NCBI GenBank assembly: GCA_963840805.1 | Contig: CAWJAJ010000016.1 | Location: 62,001 to 126,000, forward strand | Length of the DNA: 64,000 bases | Reading direction: 5' to 3' | DNA from: CADEEN01 sp963840805 | GTDB lineage: Bacteria; Pseudomonadota; Gammaproteobacteria; Burkholderiales; Burkholderiaceae_C | Shown: positions 52,561 through 61,925 of the stretch, piece by piece | Position numbering within the stretch: the stretch's first letter is position 1 | Layout of the letters: each line of letters starts with the position of its first letter | Notes under the pieces: model-generated | Database searches by the model: none | Told to the model about the DNA's origin: nothing | The model's input: only the letters and a program-made list of their open reading frames with translations | Program-made: the position numbers and the translations under genes

Positions 52561-53259
52561 ATGTTGATCCATGCGCACAAGCCGCCCGTGAGCATCGGGA
52601 CGCGGTTCCGGGAGGTGCTGCACGATGAAGGGGTCAGTGGACTGATCCTTCACGCGGCGCAAAAGGCGGAACGGGCGCTCCTGCACGTCGAGCGTGTGGC
52701 CTTCTATGACACGGACCTCACCCAAGCGCTGGTTTGCCTCCCCCCGCCCCCTGCCGCGGTCGAGTTCATCGTGGCGACGCCCCACCACCTCCTGCACCGC
52801 CACCGCGCAACGCTCGAAGCGGACTTCGACCTGGCGCCGCAGGAAGTGCAGGGGCGCTTGGCCCGCTCGCACGTGGCCCTGCTGAGCCTGCACGAGGGTG
52901 TCGTGATCGCCATGCTCTGGCTCGCGTTCAACGCGCAGAAAGTCAGCGAGATCGGCAGGACCATGGTGCTGCGCCCCGGCGAGGCGCTGACGTATAACGC
53001 GCTCACCATCCCTGCATGGCGAGGCCGCGGGGTCAATCCCCACCTCAGCCAATTCGCACTCCACTGCGCCATGCAACACGGCGCAAGGCGGCGCATCAAT
53101 TGGCGGCGGCTCGGCAATGCGCCTGCGATGCGCGTCGCCGCCAAACTCGGGGACAGATTGTTCGCGGTGGTGACGACCGTGCGGGTGCTGGGGGTTGAGC
53201 AGGCGCTTGTCTTCGGCACACATTCGGCGCGATTGCTACCGCTGCTGCAAAGCGCCTGA
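52561..53259 (+). CDS. GNAT-like N-acetyltransferase
   Basis: The product has 232 residues. The acetyl-CoA loop is suggested by ALTIPAWRGRGVNPHLSQFAL (R-x-x-G-x-G-like) followed by a helix with HCAMQHGARRRIN. Substrate unknown. It is the first gene of the cassette after the tRNA-Lys scar. ATG at 52561; no clear operon partners. Confidence 0.65.
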   Translation: MLIHAHKPPVSIGTRFREVLHDEGVSGLILHAAQKAERALLHVERVAFYDTDLTQALVCLPPPPAAVEFIVATPHHLLHRHRATLEADFDLAPQEVQGRLARSHVALLSLHEGVVIAMLWLAFNAQKVSEIGRTMVLRPGEALTYNALTIPAWRGRGVNPHLSQFALHCAMQHGARRRINWRRLGNAPAMRVAAKLGDRLFAVVTTVRVLGVEQALVFGTHSARLLPLLQSA

Positions 53260-53454
53260 GAGAAGTGACCCCGCAAGACACGACAGGGCGACAAGTGGAA
53301 ACTTCCGGCACAAAGCTGAACCGAAGTGGGTCTGGCGAGAAGCAGTCTTCGATGATCAAGCAATCAGCGCGACGCGTACGGCGCTCGTACGGTTCGGGGA
53401 GTTGCAGTGTCTAGCGTGTTCCCCTCGGTGACACGGTCACCATCGCACCGCGCC

Positions 53455-55026
53455 ATGGCCCCAGGCGATCCGTCGCCTTCGATGGCCGACGCCTGGCACA
53501 GCGGTCATCTGATCGGCACCTTCGAACTGCGCGGCGTCGTGTCCCGCAGCACCTCGGGCATCGTCTATCGGGCGTGGGATCATGGCCTGGCCATCGCCGT
53601 GGCGATCAAGGAACACCTGCCGACGCCAATGGCACGACGCCTGGCCAACGGCGACGTGGCCCCGGCGACGCCGAACGCGGGCACGGCCTACGACGGCAGC
53701 CTCCACGCCTTCATCGAAGGCACGCGTGCGCTCGCGCGGTGCGATCACCCGGCGCTGGTGCGCATGCTGCATCTTCATACCGCTCACGGCACGGCCTATC
53801 GTGTCATGCCCTGGGTCGCCGGCGAGCCGTTGCGCGAACTGCGCTACGGCATGTCGCAGCCCCCCGACGAGCCGGCGCTGCGTGCAATGCTCGACGCGCT
53901 GCTCGGTGCACTGGAGGCGGTGCACCGCGCCGGTATCGTGCACGGTGGCGTGCACCCGTCGCAAATTCTCCTGCTGCGCAGCAAGCAGCCGGTGCTTCTC
54001 GGCCCCCACGCCGTCGCCGCGGATGTCGGCGGCGTCACTGCCGGCCCCTGGACCGATCTGCGCGCACTGGCCGACGTGGCGCGTTTTTGCATCGGCGGCA
54101 CGCCGCCGACGGCCGAGGGCCAGCCGGTCGAGCCGACGGCGCAGATCGTCGAGCGCTTGATATTCGACGATCGAACGGTGCACTACGGCCAGGAATTCAT
54201 GCGCGTTCTCGACGCCGCCGCATCGCCCGATGTTGCGCAGCGCCCGCAGTCGGTGGCTGAGTTTCGCGAGCGCTTGCGCGAGGCGGCACGGCTCGATGCC
54301 GGGCCCGAGGCGGCCGACAGGCCGGTGCCGGCCGAAATCCTCCGCCCGCCTGACAGCGGGCAAGCTGCCAGCGATGCCGCGGTCGAGCTCATGATCCAGC
54401 GCGTCATCGGGGCGATTCCGCCGCGTACGCCGGCCAAGCCGCGGCCGCTGCGCCAGGATCCCAAGTTCGAGCCGGGCGAACAGCCGCAGCGATCGGCGGC
54501 GAGCGAGCCCTTCATCGACGCGACGGACCTGCCGCCGACGCGCAGGCCCGCACCGGCGCGCCGGCATGCACGGTTCGGCGCTCGCGTGGTCGCCGTATTG
54601 GTGGCTGTTGTCGGGTTTGGCGCCTGGCAGTGGCTTTACCAACCGGTGTCGACGGACGTCGCCCCGTCGGTATCCGAAGTGGCCACCGCGCCGTCGTCCG
54701 TGGTGCCTTCACCCGCGCCGGTGATCGCCGCGCAGCCACCCGAGCCCGTGCCCGTGCCCGTGCCCGTGCCCACCGTCATCGAAGCGGCAGCACCTTCGAC
54801 GGCCACCGCGGCCTCACCGCTGGCTGAAGCGACCCCGGTCGAGCCAACGTCCGCGCGGGTCGAACCCGCCGTGGCCCGGCCCGCGCCCGTGCGTGGCCCG
54901 CGCGAGGCCTGCGGCGAGCGCACGCAGTTCTCGCTCTATCTCTGCATGCAACAACAGTGCGCACGCACCGCATGGACGAACCATCCGCAGTGCGTGCGGT
55001 TCAGGGCCACCGACCTGGTCGAGTGA
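53455..55026 (+). CDS. Ser/Thr kinase-fold pseudokinase with membrane anchor
   Basis: The product has about 523 residues. Kinase-like N-lobe: GVVSRSTSGIVYRAWDHGL, then AVAIKEHLP with the VAIK lysine. The catalytic loop reads IVHGGVHPSQILL (HRD changed to HGG), and the DFG position reads LLGPHAV. Both catalytic aspartates are missing, so it is a probable pseudokinase. A linker follows, then a membrane helix (RVVAVLVAVVGFGAWQWLY), a Pro/Val/Ala-rich periplasmic region with a CCCGTG x4 microrepeat (54745-54770) and a C-terminal Cys-containing motif (ACGERTQFSLYLCMQQQCAR). GTG at 53407 and ATG at 53482 are alternative starts. Confidence 0.75.
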   Translation: MAPGDPSPSMADAWHSGHLIGTFELRGVVSRSTSGIVYRAWDHGLAIAVAIKEHLPTPMARRLANGDVAPATPNAGTAYDGSLHAFIEGTRALARCDHPALVRMLHLHTAHGTAYRVMPWVAGEPLRELRYGMSQPPDEPALRAMLDALLGALEAVHRAGIVHGGVHPSQILLLRSKQPVLLGPHAVAADVGGVTAGPWTDLRALADVARFCIGGTPPTAEGQPVEPTAQIVERLIFDDRTVHYGQEFMRVLDAAASPDVAQRPQSVAEFRERLREAARLDAGPEAADRPVPAEILRPPDSGQAASDAAVELMIQRVIGAIPPRTPAKPRPLRQDPKFEPGEQPQRSAASEPFIDATDLPPTRRPAPARRHARFGARVVAVLVAVVGFGAWQWLYQPVSTDVAPSVSEVATAPSSVVPSPAPVIAAQPPEPVPVPVPVPTVIEAAAPSTATAASPLAEATPVEPTSARVEPAVARPAPVRGPREACGERTQFSLYLCMQQQCARTAWTNHPQCVRFRATDLVE

Positions 55027-55108
55027 AGCGATGGCATCGCTGACGCCGACACCGGAAAGTGGCCCCGTCCTACAAACGGCAGGCTCGTCGCCGGTGAACA
55101 TGTAAACC

Positions 55109-55375
55109 ATGAACACCGCAAGTTCGTCGCATTGGTGGCTCGGCCGGTTTGCTGCGCGATTGCTCCAGTTGAATCCCCATGCGAGCGCGGCGAGCGCCAT
55201 TCGCCGTGCGGTGGACCACTATGACCGTGCCTCCCGATGGGGACCTGACGAGGCGGCCGACATGTTCTATCGCCAAGCCCTGGGTGCGCGTGCCATCGCC
55301 CGCGGGCGCGTGACGCGCGGTACGCAATCGCGGTCGGCGGCTTACGGGGCCGCTCTCGGCAGGGGCGCGCGGTGA
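55109..55375 (+). CDS. Small unknown protein
   Basis: The product has 88 residues: an amphipathic helix-rich N-terminus (HWWLGRFAARLLQLNPHASA) and an Arg/Ala-rich tail. No domain recognised. It overlaps the next gene by four bases (GTGA), which supports it. Confidence 0.5.
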   Translation: MNTASSSHWWLGRFAARLLQLNPHASAASAIRRAVDHYDRASRWGPDEAADMFYRQALGARAIARGRVTRGTQSRSAAYGAALGRGAR

Positions 55376-55887
55376 AGCGACTGGTCGCAGGGCTCCTGGC
55401 GTGCGCGGCCGGCATGGCTGCCGCCGACCCAGGCAACCCGTGTGGCGCACCCGCGTCGGCGACCAAGATCCCGTACGCCGATCTGGCTTCGAGCCAGACC
55501 GGATTCCAGTGCGCCCCGTCCCCGCTCGGCAACGGTACGCTACCGACGTTTCGCTCCAATGCGGCAGGCACGGTCGCTTGGTGGTACTGCCCGAGCTCCA
55601 GCGGCCATTGGCGATTGAACTGGGGTGCCGCCACGTCCGCCAGCCTGAGCGCCAGCCATGTGCTTGCCGAGCTCTACACCGTGATGACTGCCGCGGACCC
55701 GAGAGCCGCATTCCACGCGGTGGTCGCAAAGAACGTCAGGTTGCCGCTGAGCGATCCGAGCCTGACACCGGTGTGGTGCCCGTTCGCGTCTCAGATGGTT
55801 TCGGGCGCGCCGGCCGCGGCCGTGAAGGCGCGTTCTGCAGTGGCACTGAAGTCCGGCCCCATCGTGACGGCGGACGCTGTCCGTTGA
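55372..55887 (+). CDS. Secreted unknown protein
   Basis: The product has 171 residues from a GTG at 55372 with a signal peptide (KRLVAGLLACAAGMAAA). The mature part has four cysteines (NPCGAP, FQCAPS, WYCPSS, VWCPF) suited to two disulfides, with repeated aromatic residues near them (WWYCPSSSGHWRLNWG). Could be a phage- or element-borne surface protein. No known family. Confidence 0.6.
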   Translation: MKRLVAGLLACAAGMAAADPGNPCGAPASATKIPYADLASSQTGFQCAPSPLGNGTLPTFRSNAAGTVAWWYCPSSSGHWRLNWGAATSASLSASHVLAELYTVMTAADPRAAFHAVVAKNVRLPLSDPSLTPVWCPFASQMVSGAPAAAVKARSAVALKSGPIVTADAVR

Positions 55888-55920
55888 AGTGCCGTCATCA
55901 CACGACAACGGCCCGACATC

Positions 55921-55980
55921 GCTGCCACGCCGTTGATCCGAGGGGTGGGCCCCTGAAGGATTCGAACCTTCGACCGCCGG
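55921..55980. repeat. tRNA-Lys 3'-end remnant, copy 2
   Basis: GCTGCCACGCCGTTGATCCG and GGGTGGGCCCCTGAAGGA then TTCGAACCTTCGACCGCC. This matches the T-arm and variable region of tRNA-Lys(CTT) and the 3' flank; the acceptor 5' half is gone. It is closer to the intact gene than copy 1. Confidence 0.75.
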
Positions 55981-56181
55981 ATTGACATCGCTGGTCAGCG
56001 CTCGTTTGTCAACCACTCGAGCTCGCCTTGGGTCGTCACGGCTTGCCCTTGCTCGGCATGGTTGTCGCCTCTCGCGTTGTCGCGCGTTGCCCGTCGGGAC
56101 CGGGCGGCCGGTTGCGCACGGTCAACGTCGCTGAGTGCACCGTCCCCTACGCTCACGTCATCGTCGAAGCCGGTGAGCAAG

Positions 56182-57999
56182 ATGTCGTTGCGATGGATCT
56201 GGCCGGTGCTTGCGGCGGGCCTGTTGTCGGCCTGCGCCAGCGGCGGGCCACGGCTGGAGCCGCCGGCGGCACCGGCCTGCTGTGCGTCGCTGGCCGATTT
56301 GGCGTACCGGCCGCTCGACGCCGGTGCGAACTTGCGGGTGGATTTCGGCCCCGACGCGCCGAGGTTTTCGTTCGACAGCGGCGCGAGCCCCGTCGCCGCG
56401 TTCCGGCTGCCGGCGACGCCGCGGCCATTGATGGTCGACGTCGTCAGCCACCAGGTCGCCGGGCCGGGCCTCGTCGAGCAGATCTACTTCTCGTTCCTGA
56501 ACCGCAAGGCCACCGCGTTCAACCCGACGGTGTTGATCGTCGATGCGCAGTTCCGGGTGCGGCGCAGCGTTTCGGCGGAAGGCATTACCGTCTACTGCAA
56601 CCTGACCGACGTGGCGGGCGGTGGCCCGATCGTCGAAATGCACGTGCCGATCAGCGAGCCCGCCGCCGACGCCGCGTACCTCGTACTTGCCACCACCGAC
56701 GCGCAGCGCGCCCGAACGTACGACAGCTTGTGCAAGGACGTGCCGCTGGTCTACGGCGACCTCGGCCGCATCGAGCTGGCGCTCCACGCGCCGGCCTTCG
56801 GCGACGGCCGGATCGTGCTGGACACCGCTGCCGGCTGGTACCCCGGCCGGCGCGAACTCGGCGTGTGGAACGAAGTCGTGACCGGGTTCAAGGACCCGAT
56901 CCAGGGCCGGCTCGTGCTCGGCGAGCAGCAGCTCGCCTACTACCGCTACCAGGGCGGCACGTTGCAGCGGCAGTTCGACATGCCGCTCGACCGCGTCGTG
57001 ATGGCCAATGCGAATCAGGCCGCGCCGAAGACGCTCGCCGTAGCCTTCGCCGGCGAGCCGCGCCGAGCACTCACCTGGCACACGTTCGTGTTCCCGACCA
57101 AGACCCGTGCGCCGGATGCGCGGCCGCCCGACTTCGAGCAGGCGCTGCGGCAGCGCATCCTCCCGGACAGGCTGGTCGAGACCATCGGCTTTGCGGCAGC
57201 GCCGTGGTCGCCGGAGCTGGGGTTCCGCGTGATTCCCGGCAGCGGCGACCGCGACAACGCTGCGTCCCGCATCGGCCACGACGCCGTCGTGGGCGGCATC
57301 GTCACCGCGTTGCCCTGCGGCCTGTGCCAGATCGGCGGTTGCACGCCCGACATGCTCGTGGCCTGCGCAGCCGCATTCTCGGTAGGCGCCGTGATCGGCG
57401 GCGTCTGGAGTGCCGGGCATGAGTTGGTCAGCGGCGGCTTCAAGGCCAGCAACGAGCCGACGTCCGGCGCATCGGCGGCCGACGTGCGCCAGGCCGCCGT
57501 GACGCCGGTAGCCACAACGAGCCGGCGCTTCGATCACATCGCTCTGCAGCAGTGCGTGCTGAATGCCGCGGCGCAGCGCGACGGTCCGGCGTGGCGCGAG
57601 CAAGGGTTGACTGCGCGGTTCCAGCCGGTGGCCGGCCGGCCCTCGGCGCCCGACGGCAGCGCTGCCGCCTACGCGGACCTGGCCGGTGCGAACGTCCGGC
57701 ACGTCGTCGAGACCCACGTGGCCGGACTCACGCTCGTGGCCAGGAGCCGGGGCGCGGCTGAAGTGCCAACGGTCGATGCATCCGCGACGCTGAACATCGA
57801 CGGCAGCATGCGATTCATCGACCTGGCCAGCGGCAACGTGCACACCACGCCGCTGGCGTGGCGCAGCGAGCCGCGCACCCTCGCGCAGTGGGCCGAGTTG
57901 CCTGCCGAGGCCATCATCGCGGAGCTCGACTACGCCTGCCAGAGGATCGCCGAAGACGCGGTGAAAGCGGCGCACGCGCGCTGGCGCAGCAGTCGCTGA
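56182..57999 (+). CDS. Large lipoprotein with MalM-like N-terminal domain
   Basis: The product has 605 residues. A lipobox (VLAAGLLSACASG) predicts lipid anchoring. Residues about 40-120 (YRPLDAGANLRVDFGPDAPR, then SFDSGASPVAAFRLPA) resemble MalM-family periplasmic domains. The rest is beta-rich with no enzyme motif. A glycine-rich pair of possible membrane helices (VVGGIVTALPCGLCQIGGC, AAFSVGAVIGGVWSAG) lies in the middle. Function unknown. ATG at 56182 is preferred to upstream starts because of the leader. Confidence 0.68.
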   Translation: MSLRWIWPVLAAGLLSACASGGPRLEPPAAPACCASLADLAYRPLDAGANLRVDFGPDAPRFSFDSGASPVAAFRLPATPRPLMVDVVSHQVAGPGLVEQIYFSFLNRKATAFNPTVLIVDAQFRVRRSVSAEGITVYCNLTDVAGGGPIVEMHVPISEPAADAAYLVLATTDAQRARTYDSLCKDVPLVYGDLGRIELALHAPAFGDGRIVLDTAAGWYPGRRELGVWNEVVTGFKDPIQGRLVLGEQQLAYYRYQGGTLQRQFDMPLDRVVMANANQAAPKTLAVAFAGEPRRALTWHTFVFPTKTRAPDARPPDFEQALRQRILPDRLVETIGFAAAPWSPELGFRVIPGSGDRDNAASRIGHDAVVGGIVTALPCGLCQIGGCTPDMLVACAAAFSVGAVIGGVWSAGHELVSGGFKASNEPTSGASAADVRQAAVTPVATTSRRFDHIALQQCVLNAAAQRDGPAWREQGLTARFQPVAGRPSAPDGSAAAYADLAGANVRHVVETHVAGLTLVARSRGAAEVPTVDASATLNIDGSMRFIDLASGNVHTTPLAWRSEPRTLAQWAELPAEAIIAELDYACQRIAEDAVKAAHARWRSSR

Positions 58000-58248
58000 C
58001 GGGTCTGCCGCGGCGCGGTGGCTACGCCACAAGGACCGACGGATCAAGAGTCGGCCAACGGCCTGGGAACACTGTTATGAATCAACCACTTGGGATGCCT
58101 GCCGCATCGCTTCCCAGGCCCGGCCCGGATCAATTTCGTCACAGCCAACATGCATCTGGCGCAAACGCGTCACAGGCGCGGGTTTGGGCGTGGACGCCTG
58201 CCGCCGGTGACGCAGATTTGAGAATGATGGGGACGCCGAGGTCGAAGC
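58000..58248. other. Intergenic region with short tRNA-Lys flank echo
   Basis: These 249 bases between converging genes hold a stretch near 58030-58070, GACGGATCAAGAGTCGGCC then AACGGCCTGGGAACACTG, that echoes the tRNA-Lys anticodon region and flank at 59700-59780. No gene is seen. Confidence 0.4.
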
Positions 58249-59412
58249 CTACGGCACACCCTGGACGACCGCAGCAAACCCGGCCCGGGCGATACCTGCT
58301 CCGGCCAGTTCCACACCCGCTGCCTGGTCGACAATCCAGCCGCGCGCTGCGTCCACATCCGGCATCGCCTCGCGCAGTACGCGCAAAGCGCGCGCGTCGT
58401 CACCGCGACCGGTCTTGACTTCCACTGCAATCCGCTCGCTGCCGCGATCGAGCACGAGGTCGATCTCCGCGCCCACGGCGGTGCGCCAGAAGAAGGCTTG
58501 CGTGGTCGGGTGCAGCAGCCGCTCGCGGCGCAGCACATCCTCGATGACGAACCCCTCCCAACTCGCACCCCGCGAGGGGTGGGAGGCCAACTCGTCCGCT
58601 GTCGAGATGTTGAGCAGGTGGTGCAGCAGGCCCGAATCGCGCAGATAAGCCTTGGGTGCCTTCGTCAGCCGCTTGCCGACGTTGCGGAAGTACGGCGGCA
58701 GCCGGCGCAGCAGGTAGATCGATTCCAGCACATCGAGGTGCCGCAGCAGCGTGTGGTGGGATACGCCGAGAGACCCGCCCAGCGCCGAGGCATTCAACAA
58801 GCCGCCATGCTGATGCGCCAGCATCGTGAGCAGCCGGCGCATGAACAGCGGGTCGGCGCGCACCCCGTATTGCGGCAAGTCGCGCTCGAGTACCAGGCGC
58901 AGGTACGACTCCCACCAGGCACGCGAGTCGCCACGTAGCGCATCCGGAAATCCGCCCTTGAGCCACAGCTGAGACCAGGCCACGGCATCCGGTCCTTGTT
59001 CCGCCTCGTGGGCTGTGAGCGGATCCAACTCGATCACGGCCGCGCGCCCTGCCAGCGACTCGGACACCCCGCGTACCAACGCGGGCTGCGCTGAGCCGAG
59101 CACGATGAACCTGCCGAGTCGGGCGCGCTGTGCGTCGACGGCTCCGCGCAGTGCACTGAAGACCGAGGGCACGGCCTGGGCTTCGTCGAGAATCAATCCT
59201 GTGTCGGCATCGGCGCCGGCGTCAAGCTCGAACCGTGCATCCTGGCGGAACCGCTCGGCAGTTCTCGGGTCCTCCAGATCGAGATAGCGGTGTGTCTTGA
59301 ACGCTGCCCGTGCCAGAGTCGTCTTGCCGACCTGTCGCGCGCCGAGCACGACGACGATCGGGAAACGCGCCGCCGCGGCGTGCAGCGTCGTGATGATCGA
59401 GCGAGGAAACAT
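58249..59412 (-). CDS. AAA-type ATPase with DUF4143 C-terminal domain
   Basis: The product has 387 residues. Walker A is VLGARQVGKTTLARAAF, Walker B GLILDEAQAVP, sensor-like FIVLGSAQPALVR. A winged-helix segment with SLGVSHHTLLRHLDVLES and the DUF4143 nuclease-like end (AEIDLVLDRGSERIAVEVKT) follow. These proteins are frequent accessory genes in islands and may act in DNA- or toxin-related conflict. Target unknown. Confidence 0.9.
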   Translation of the reverse strand: MFPRSIITTLHAAAARFPIVVVLGARQVGKTTLARAAFKTHRYLDLEDPRTAERFRQDARFELDAGADADTGLILDEAQAVPSVFSALRGAVDAQRARLGRFIVLGSAQPALVRGVSESLAGRAAVIELDPLTAHEAEQGPDAVAWSQLWLKGGFPDALRGDSRAWWESYLRLVLERDLPQYGVRADPLFMRRLLTMLAHQHGGLLNASALGGSLGVSHHTLLRHLDVLESIYLLRRLPPYFRNVGKRLTKAPKAYLRDSGLLHHLLNISTADELASHPSRGASWEGFVIEDVLRRERLLHPTTQAFFWRTAVGAEIDLVLDRGSERIAVEVKTGRGDDARALRVLREAMPDVDAARGWIVDQAAGVELAGAGIARAGFAAVVQGVP

Positions 59413-59740
59413 CGTTGCATTTTGGAAGCGTCCCTTCCAATTTGCAAGCCTACCCAGTTCACCCAGTCGAACGGGTCGCCTCGTTAGCGGCCGGTGATTC
59501 ACCACCCCATCCCTGCCACCTCCGCGTCGATTCGAACCCTACATGCCGAGTCGAAGATGATGATTCCGTCCCGGACGCCGTCGGCGCTCAAGGTCGAATA
59601 CGACTCCTGCAGTCGAGTCATCCCTGCGGCCGGCGCGAGGAGCAAAGCGCTAGTTGGGTTCTTGATGGCGACGAGGCACGTATGCGTCACGGTCCACAAA
59701 GGCCAACGGCCTGGCATCACTGCCAAGCCGTTGATTTGAA
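59413..59740. other. Intergenic region beside tRNA-Lys
   Basis: These 328 bases hold no convincing gene. The last 25 or so form the flank shared with the two tRNA-Lys remnants, which suggests that recombination took place at this point. Confidence 0.55.
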
Positions 59741-59816
59741 TGGTGGGCCCTGAAGGATTCGAACCTTCGACCAACGGATTAAGAGTCCGCTGCTCTACCA
59801 ACTGAGCTAAGGACCC
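59741..59816 (-). tRNA. tRNA-Lys (anticodon CTT)
   Basis: A 76-base cloverleaf including the CCA end. The acceptor pairs GGGTCCT/AGGGCCC (with G-T). D-arm AGCTCAGTTGGTAGAGC, anticodon loop ACTCTTAAT, T-arm GGTTCGAATCC. It is the intact reference for the partial copies at 51961 and 55921, so it is the likely attachment target. Confidence 0.95.
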
Positions 59817-59831
59817 GCTCGATGAATCGAG

Positions 59832-59907
59832 TGGTGGGTTGTGCAGGATTCGAACCTGCGACCAACGGATTAAAAGTCCGCTGCTCTACCGACTGAGCTA
59901 ACAACCC
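59832..59907 (-). tRNA. tRNA-Lys (anticodon TTT)
   Basis: A 76-base cloverleaf with CCA. Anticodon loop ACTTTTAAT, D-arm AGCTCAGTCGGTAGAGC, acceptor GGGTTGT/ACAACCC. It lies 15 bases from tRNA-Lys(CTT), forming a tandem pair on one strand. Confidence 0.95.
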
Positions 59908-59950
59908 GTCCGCAGAGGGCGGCATTATAGAGGCAGTTTCCGGCCGCGCT

Positions 59951-60752
59951 TCAGGCCTGCGGCTGCCGCTGATGCAGCAGCTGCTGGATCACCTCGCCGG
60001 CCGCGCGCGAAGCCGAAGGTGGCGGTGACGGTGACGCTCGATCCGTAGCCGTGGCAGTTGAGGTTGCCCTCGACGTCGCACTCGCCTTCGGGCACGTGCA
60101 CGCTCTCGCGCGAGAACACGCAGCGCACGCCGATCGGGCCCTTGCGCGCCGCGCCGTCCTGCTGGCGCAGGCGCTGGCGCAGCGCGGCGAGCAGCGGGTC
60201 GTGCGTCGCGCCGGCGAGGTCGTCGACCTCGACGCGGTGGGCGAGTTGCTTGCCGCCGGCGGCACCGACGCAGACGAAGGCCACGCGCTCGCGCAGCGCC
60301 CACGCGGCCAGCGCCTGCTTGGCGCGCACCTGGTCGCAGGCGTCGACCAGCGCATCGACGGGCTGCGGCAGCAGCGCGGGCCAGTTGTCGGCACCGGCAA
60401 ACTCCTCGACCGCGTGCACCACGCAGCCCGGATGGATGTCGGCCACGCGCGCGGCCAGCGCCTGCGCCTTGGCCTGCCCGAGCGTGGCGCCCAGCGCCTG
60501 CACCTGGCGGTTGATGTTCGATTCGGCGACGTGGTCCAGGTCGATCAGCGTCAACGCGGCCACGCCGCTGCGCGCCAGCGCTTCGGCGGCCCACGAGCCG
60601 ACACCGCCGAGGCCGACCACCGCGACGCGCGCCGCGCGCAGGCGGGCGTAGCCGGCGTCGCCGTAGAGGCGGCGCAGGCCGCCGAAGCGGCGTTCGAGAT
60701 CGGGCGCCAGATCGTCTGCCGGTAGCGGTTTCACGGCGCTCATGGCCTTCAT
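59951..60752 (-). CDS. tcdA: TcdA/CsdL, tRNA ct6A cyclase (3'-end frameshift)
   Basis: The ThiF/E1-like enzyme cyclises threonylcarbamoyladenosine at tRNA position 37 using ATP. The locus spans about 266 codons. Motifs: ARVAVVGLGGVGSWAAEALAR, LIDLDHVAESNINRQ and DACDQVRAKQALAAWA, with CHGYGSSVTVTATFGF near the end. A shift near 60006 puts the last residues (AAGEVIQQLLHQRQ) in another frame. ATG 60752 overlaps the preceding stop (ATGA); ATG 60743 is also possible. Confidence 0.9.
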
Positions 60753-61870
60753 GCCGAGCGCTCGACGCGCCAGACCTGGTAGCGCACGGCGAGCACGGCG
60801 CCGGCGATGATCGCGGCCAGCGCGATGAAGCTGCCGAGCGCCAGCGTCGACACGCCCGACAGGCCCTGCCCGACCGTGCAGCCGAGCGCGGTGACGCCGC
60901 CGACGCCCATCAGCACCGCACCGACGAGGTGGTTGGCGGTGTCTTCGGCATTGGCAAACCCTTCCCAGCGAAAGCTGCGGCTCGCCAGCGCCCACAGCGC
61001 CGAGCCGACGACGACGCCGGCCGTGCTGACGATGCCGAGCGTCAGCAGCTTGCTCTTGTCGCTGAAGAAGAGCAGCCAGTCGATGCGTGTAGGCGACCGG
61101 CGCCACGAAACTCAGCGACTCCATGCGCTGCGAGTTGGTGGCGACGAAGGCTTCCTGCAGCGTGTTCGGGATCTTCGGCCACGTAGCCCAGCCGGCCCGA
61201 CACCCACCACATCGCGGCGACCACCGCGCCGATGCCGGCGCCGCCGAGCAGCACGTCGGCCGCTGCGGCCTTCGGCGCGCGCCAGCGCCCAGGCCACCAG
61301 GCCGCCACCGAGCAGGGCGCCGAGCGCGAGCGCCGCCTGCGCCTTGGCCAGGCCGAGCGCCGCGGCGGCCAGCGCCGGCAGGTCCTGCCCGGCGGCGAGC
61401 TCGATCGCCACACGGTCGACCGTGGCCACGCGGACCACCGCCGGTGATGCCCCGCAACGTGGCGAAGGCCGCCACGCCGAGCACGACGAAGACCACCAGC
61501 GACTTGAGGTTGCCGCCGCCGATGCGCACCAGCGTCTTGCTGCCGCAGCCCGACGCCAGCACCATGCCGAAGCCGAACATCAGGCCGCCGACGATGGCCG
61601 ACAGCCAGGTCAGGCGCGGCGCGGCATAGATGCTCTTGCCGGCGTCGAGCCAGCCCGCGCGCGACCATCGCGTTGAAGCCGAGCATCGCCACGCCGATGG
61701 CCAGCGCCCACATGCGCATGCGCGACCAGTCGCCGATGTTGACGATGTCGGCCACCGCGCCCATGGTGCAGAAGTGCGTGCGCTGCGCGATCGCGCCGAA
61801 CAGCCGCGCCGAGCCCGAACGCGGCCCACAGCACCTGCGAGGCCACCGCCCCCATGTCGATCTGCTGCAT
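60749..61870 (-). pseudogene. Second YeeE/YedE-type transporter gene, multiply disrupted
   Basis: The full length of a YeeE/YedE protein can be traced through at least five frame changes. Family motifs survive: QRTHFCTMGAVADIVNIG, ASGCGSKTLVRIGGGN and ALGCTVGQGLSG. Frame breaks occur near 61800, 61665, 61440, 61180 and 61090. It starts MQQIDMGAVASQVLW at 61870 and ends at a TGA overlapping tcdA. The number of breaks is much greater than in the soxT-like copy, so either true decay or local sequence error is possible. Confidence 0.7.
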
Positions 61871-61925
61871 GCGGCAATTCTAGGAGGAGGCCGCCGGCTC
61901 TGGAGCCGCGCCGCCCGCGCCGGCG

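Noticed and set aside
54745..54770. CCCGTG tandem repeat as a regulatory or mobile feature
   Set aside because: It is a coding microrepeat giving Pro-Val in a linker of the pseudokinase; such linkers are common.
52000..59740. Prophage or integrase-bearing island
   Set aside because: tRNA-Lys remnants are present, but no integrase, phage structural gene or transposase was seen.
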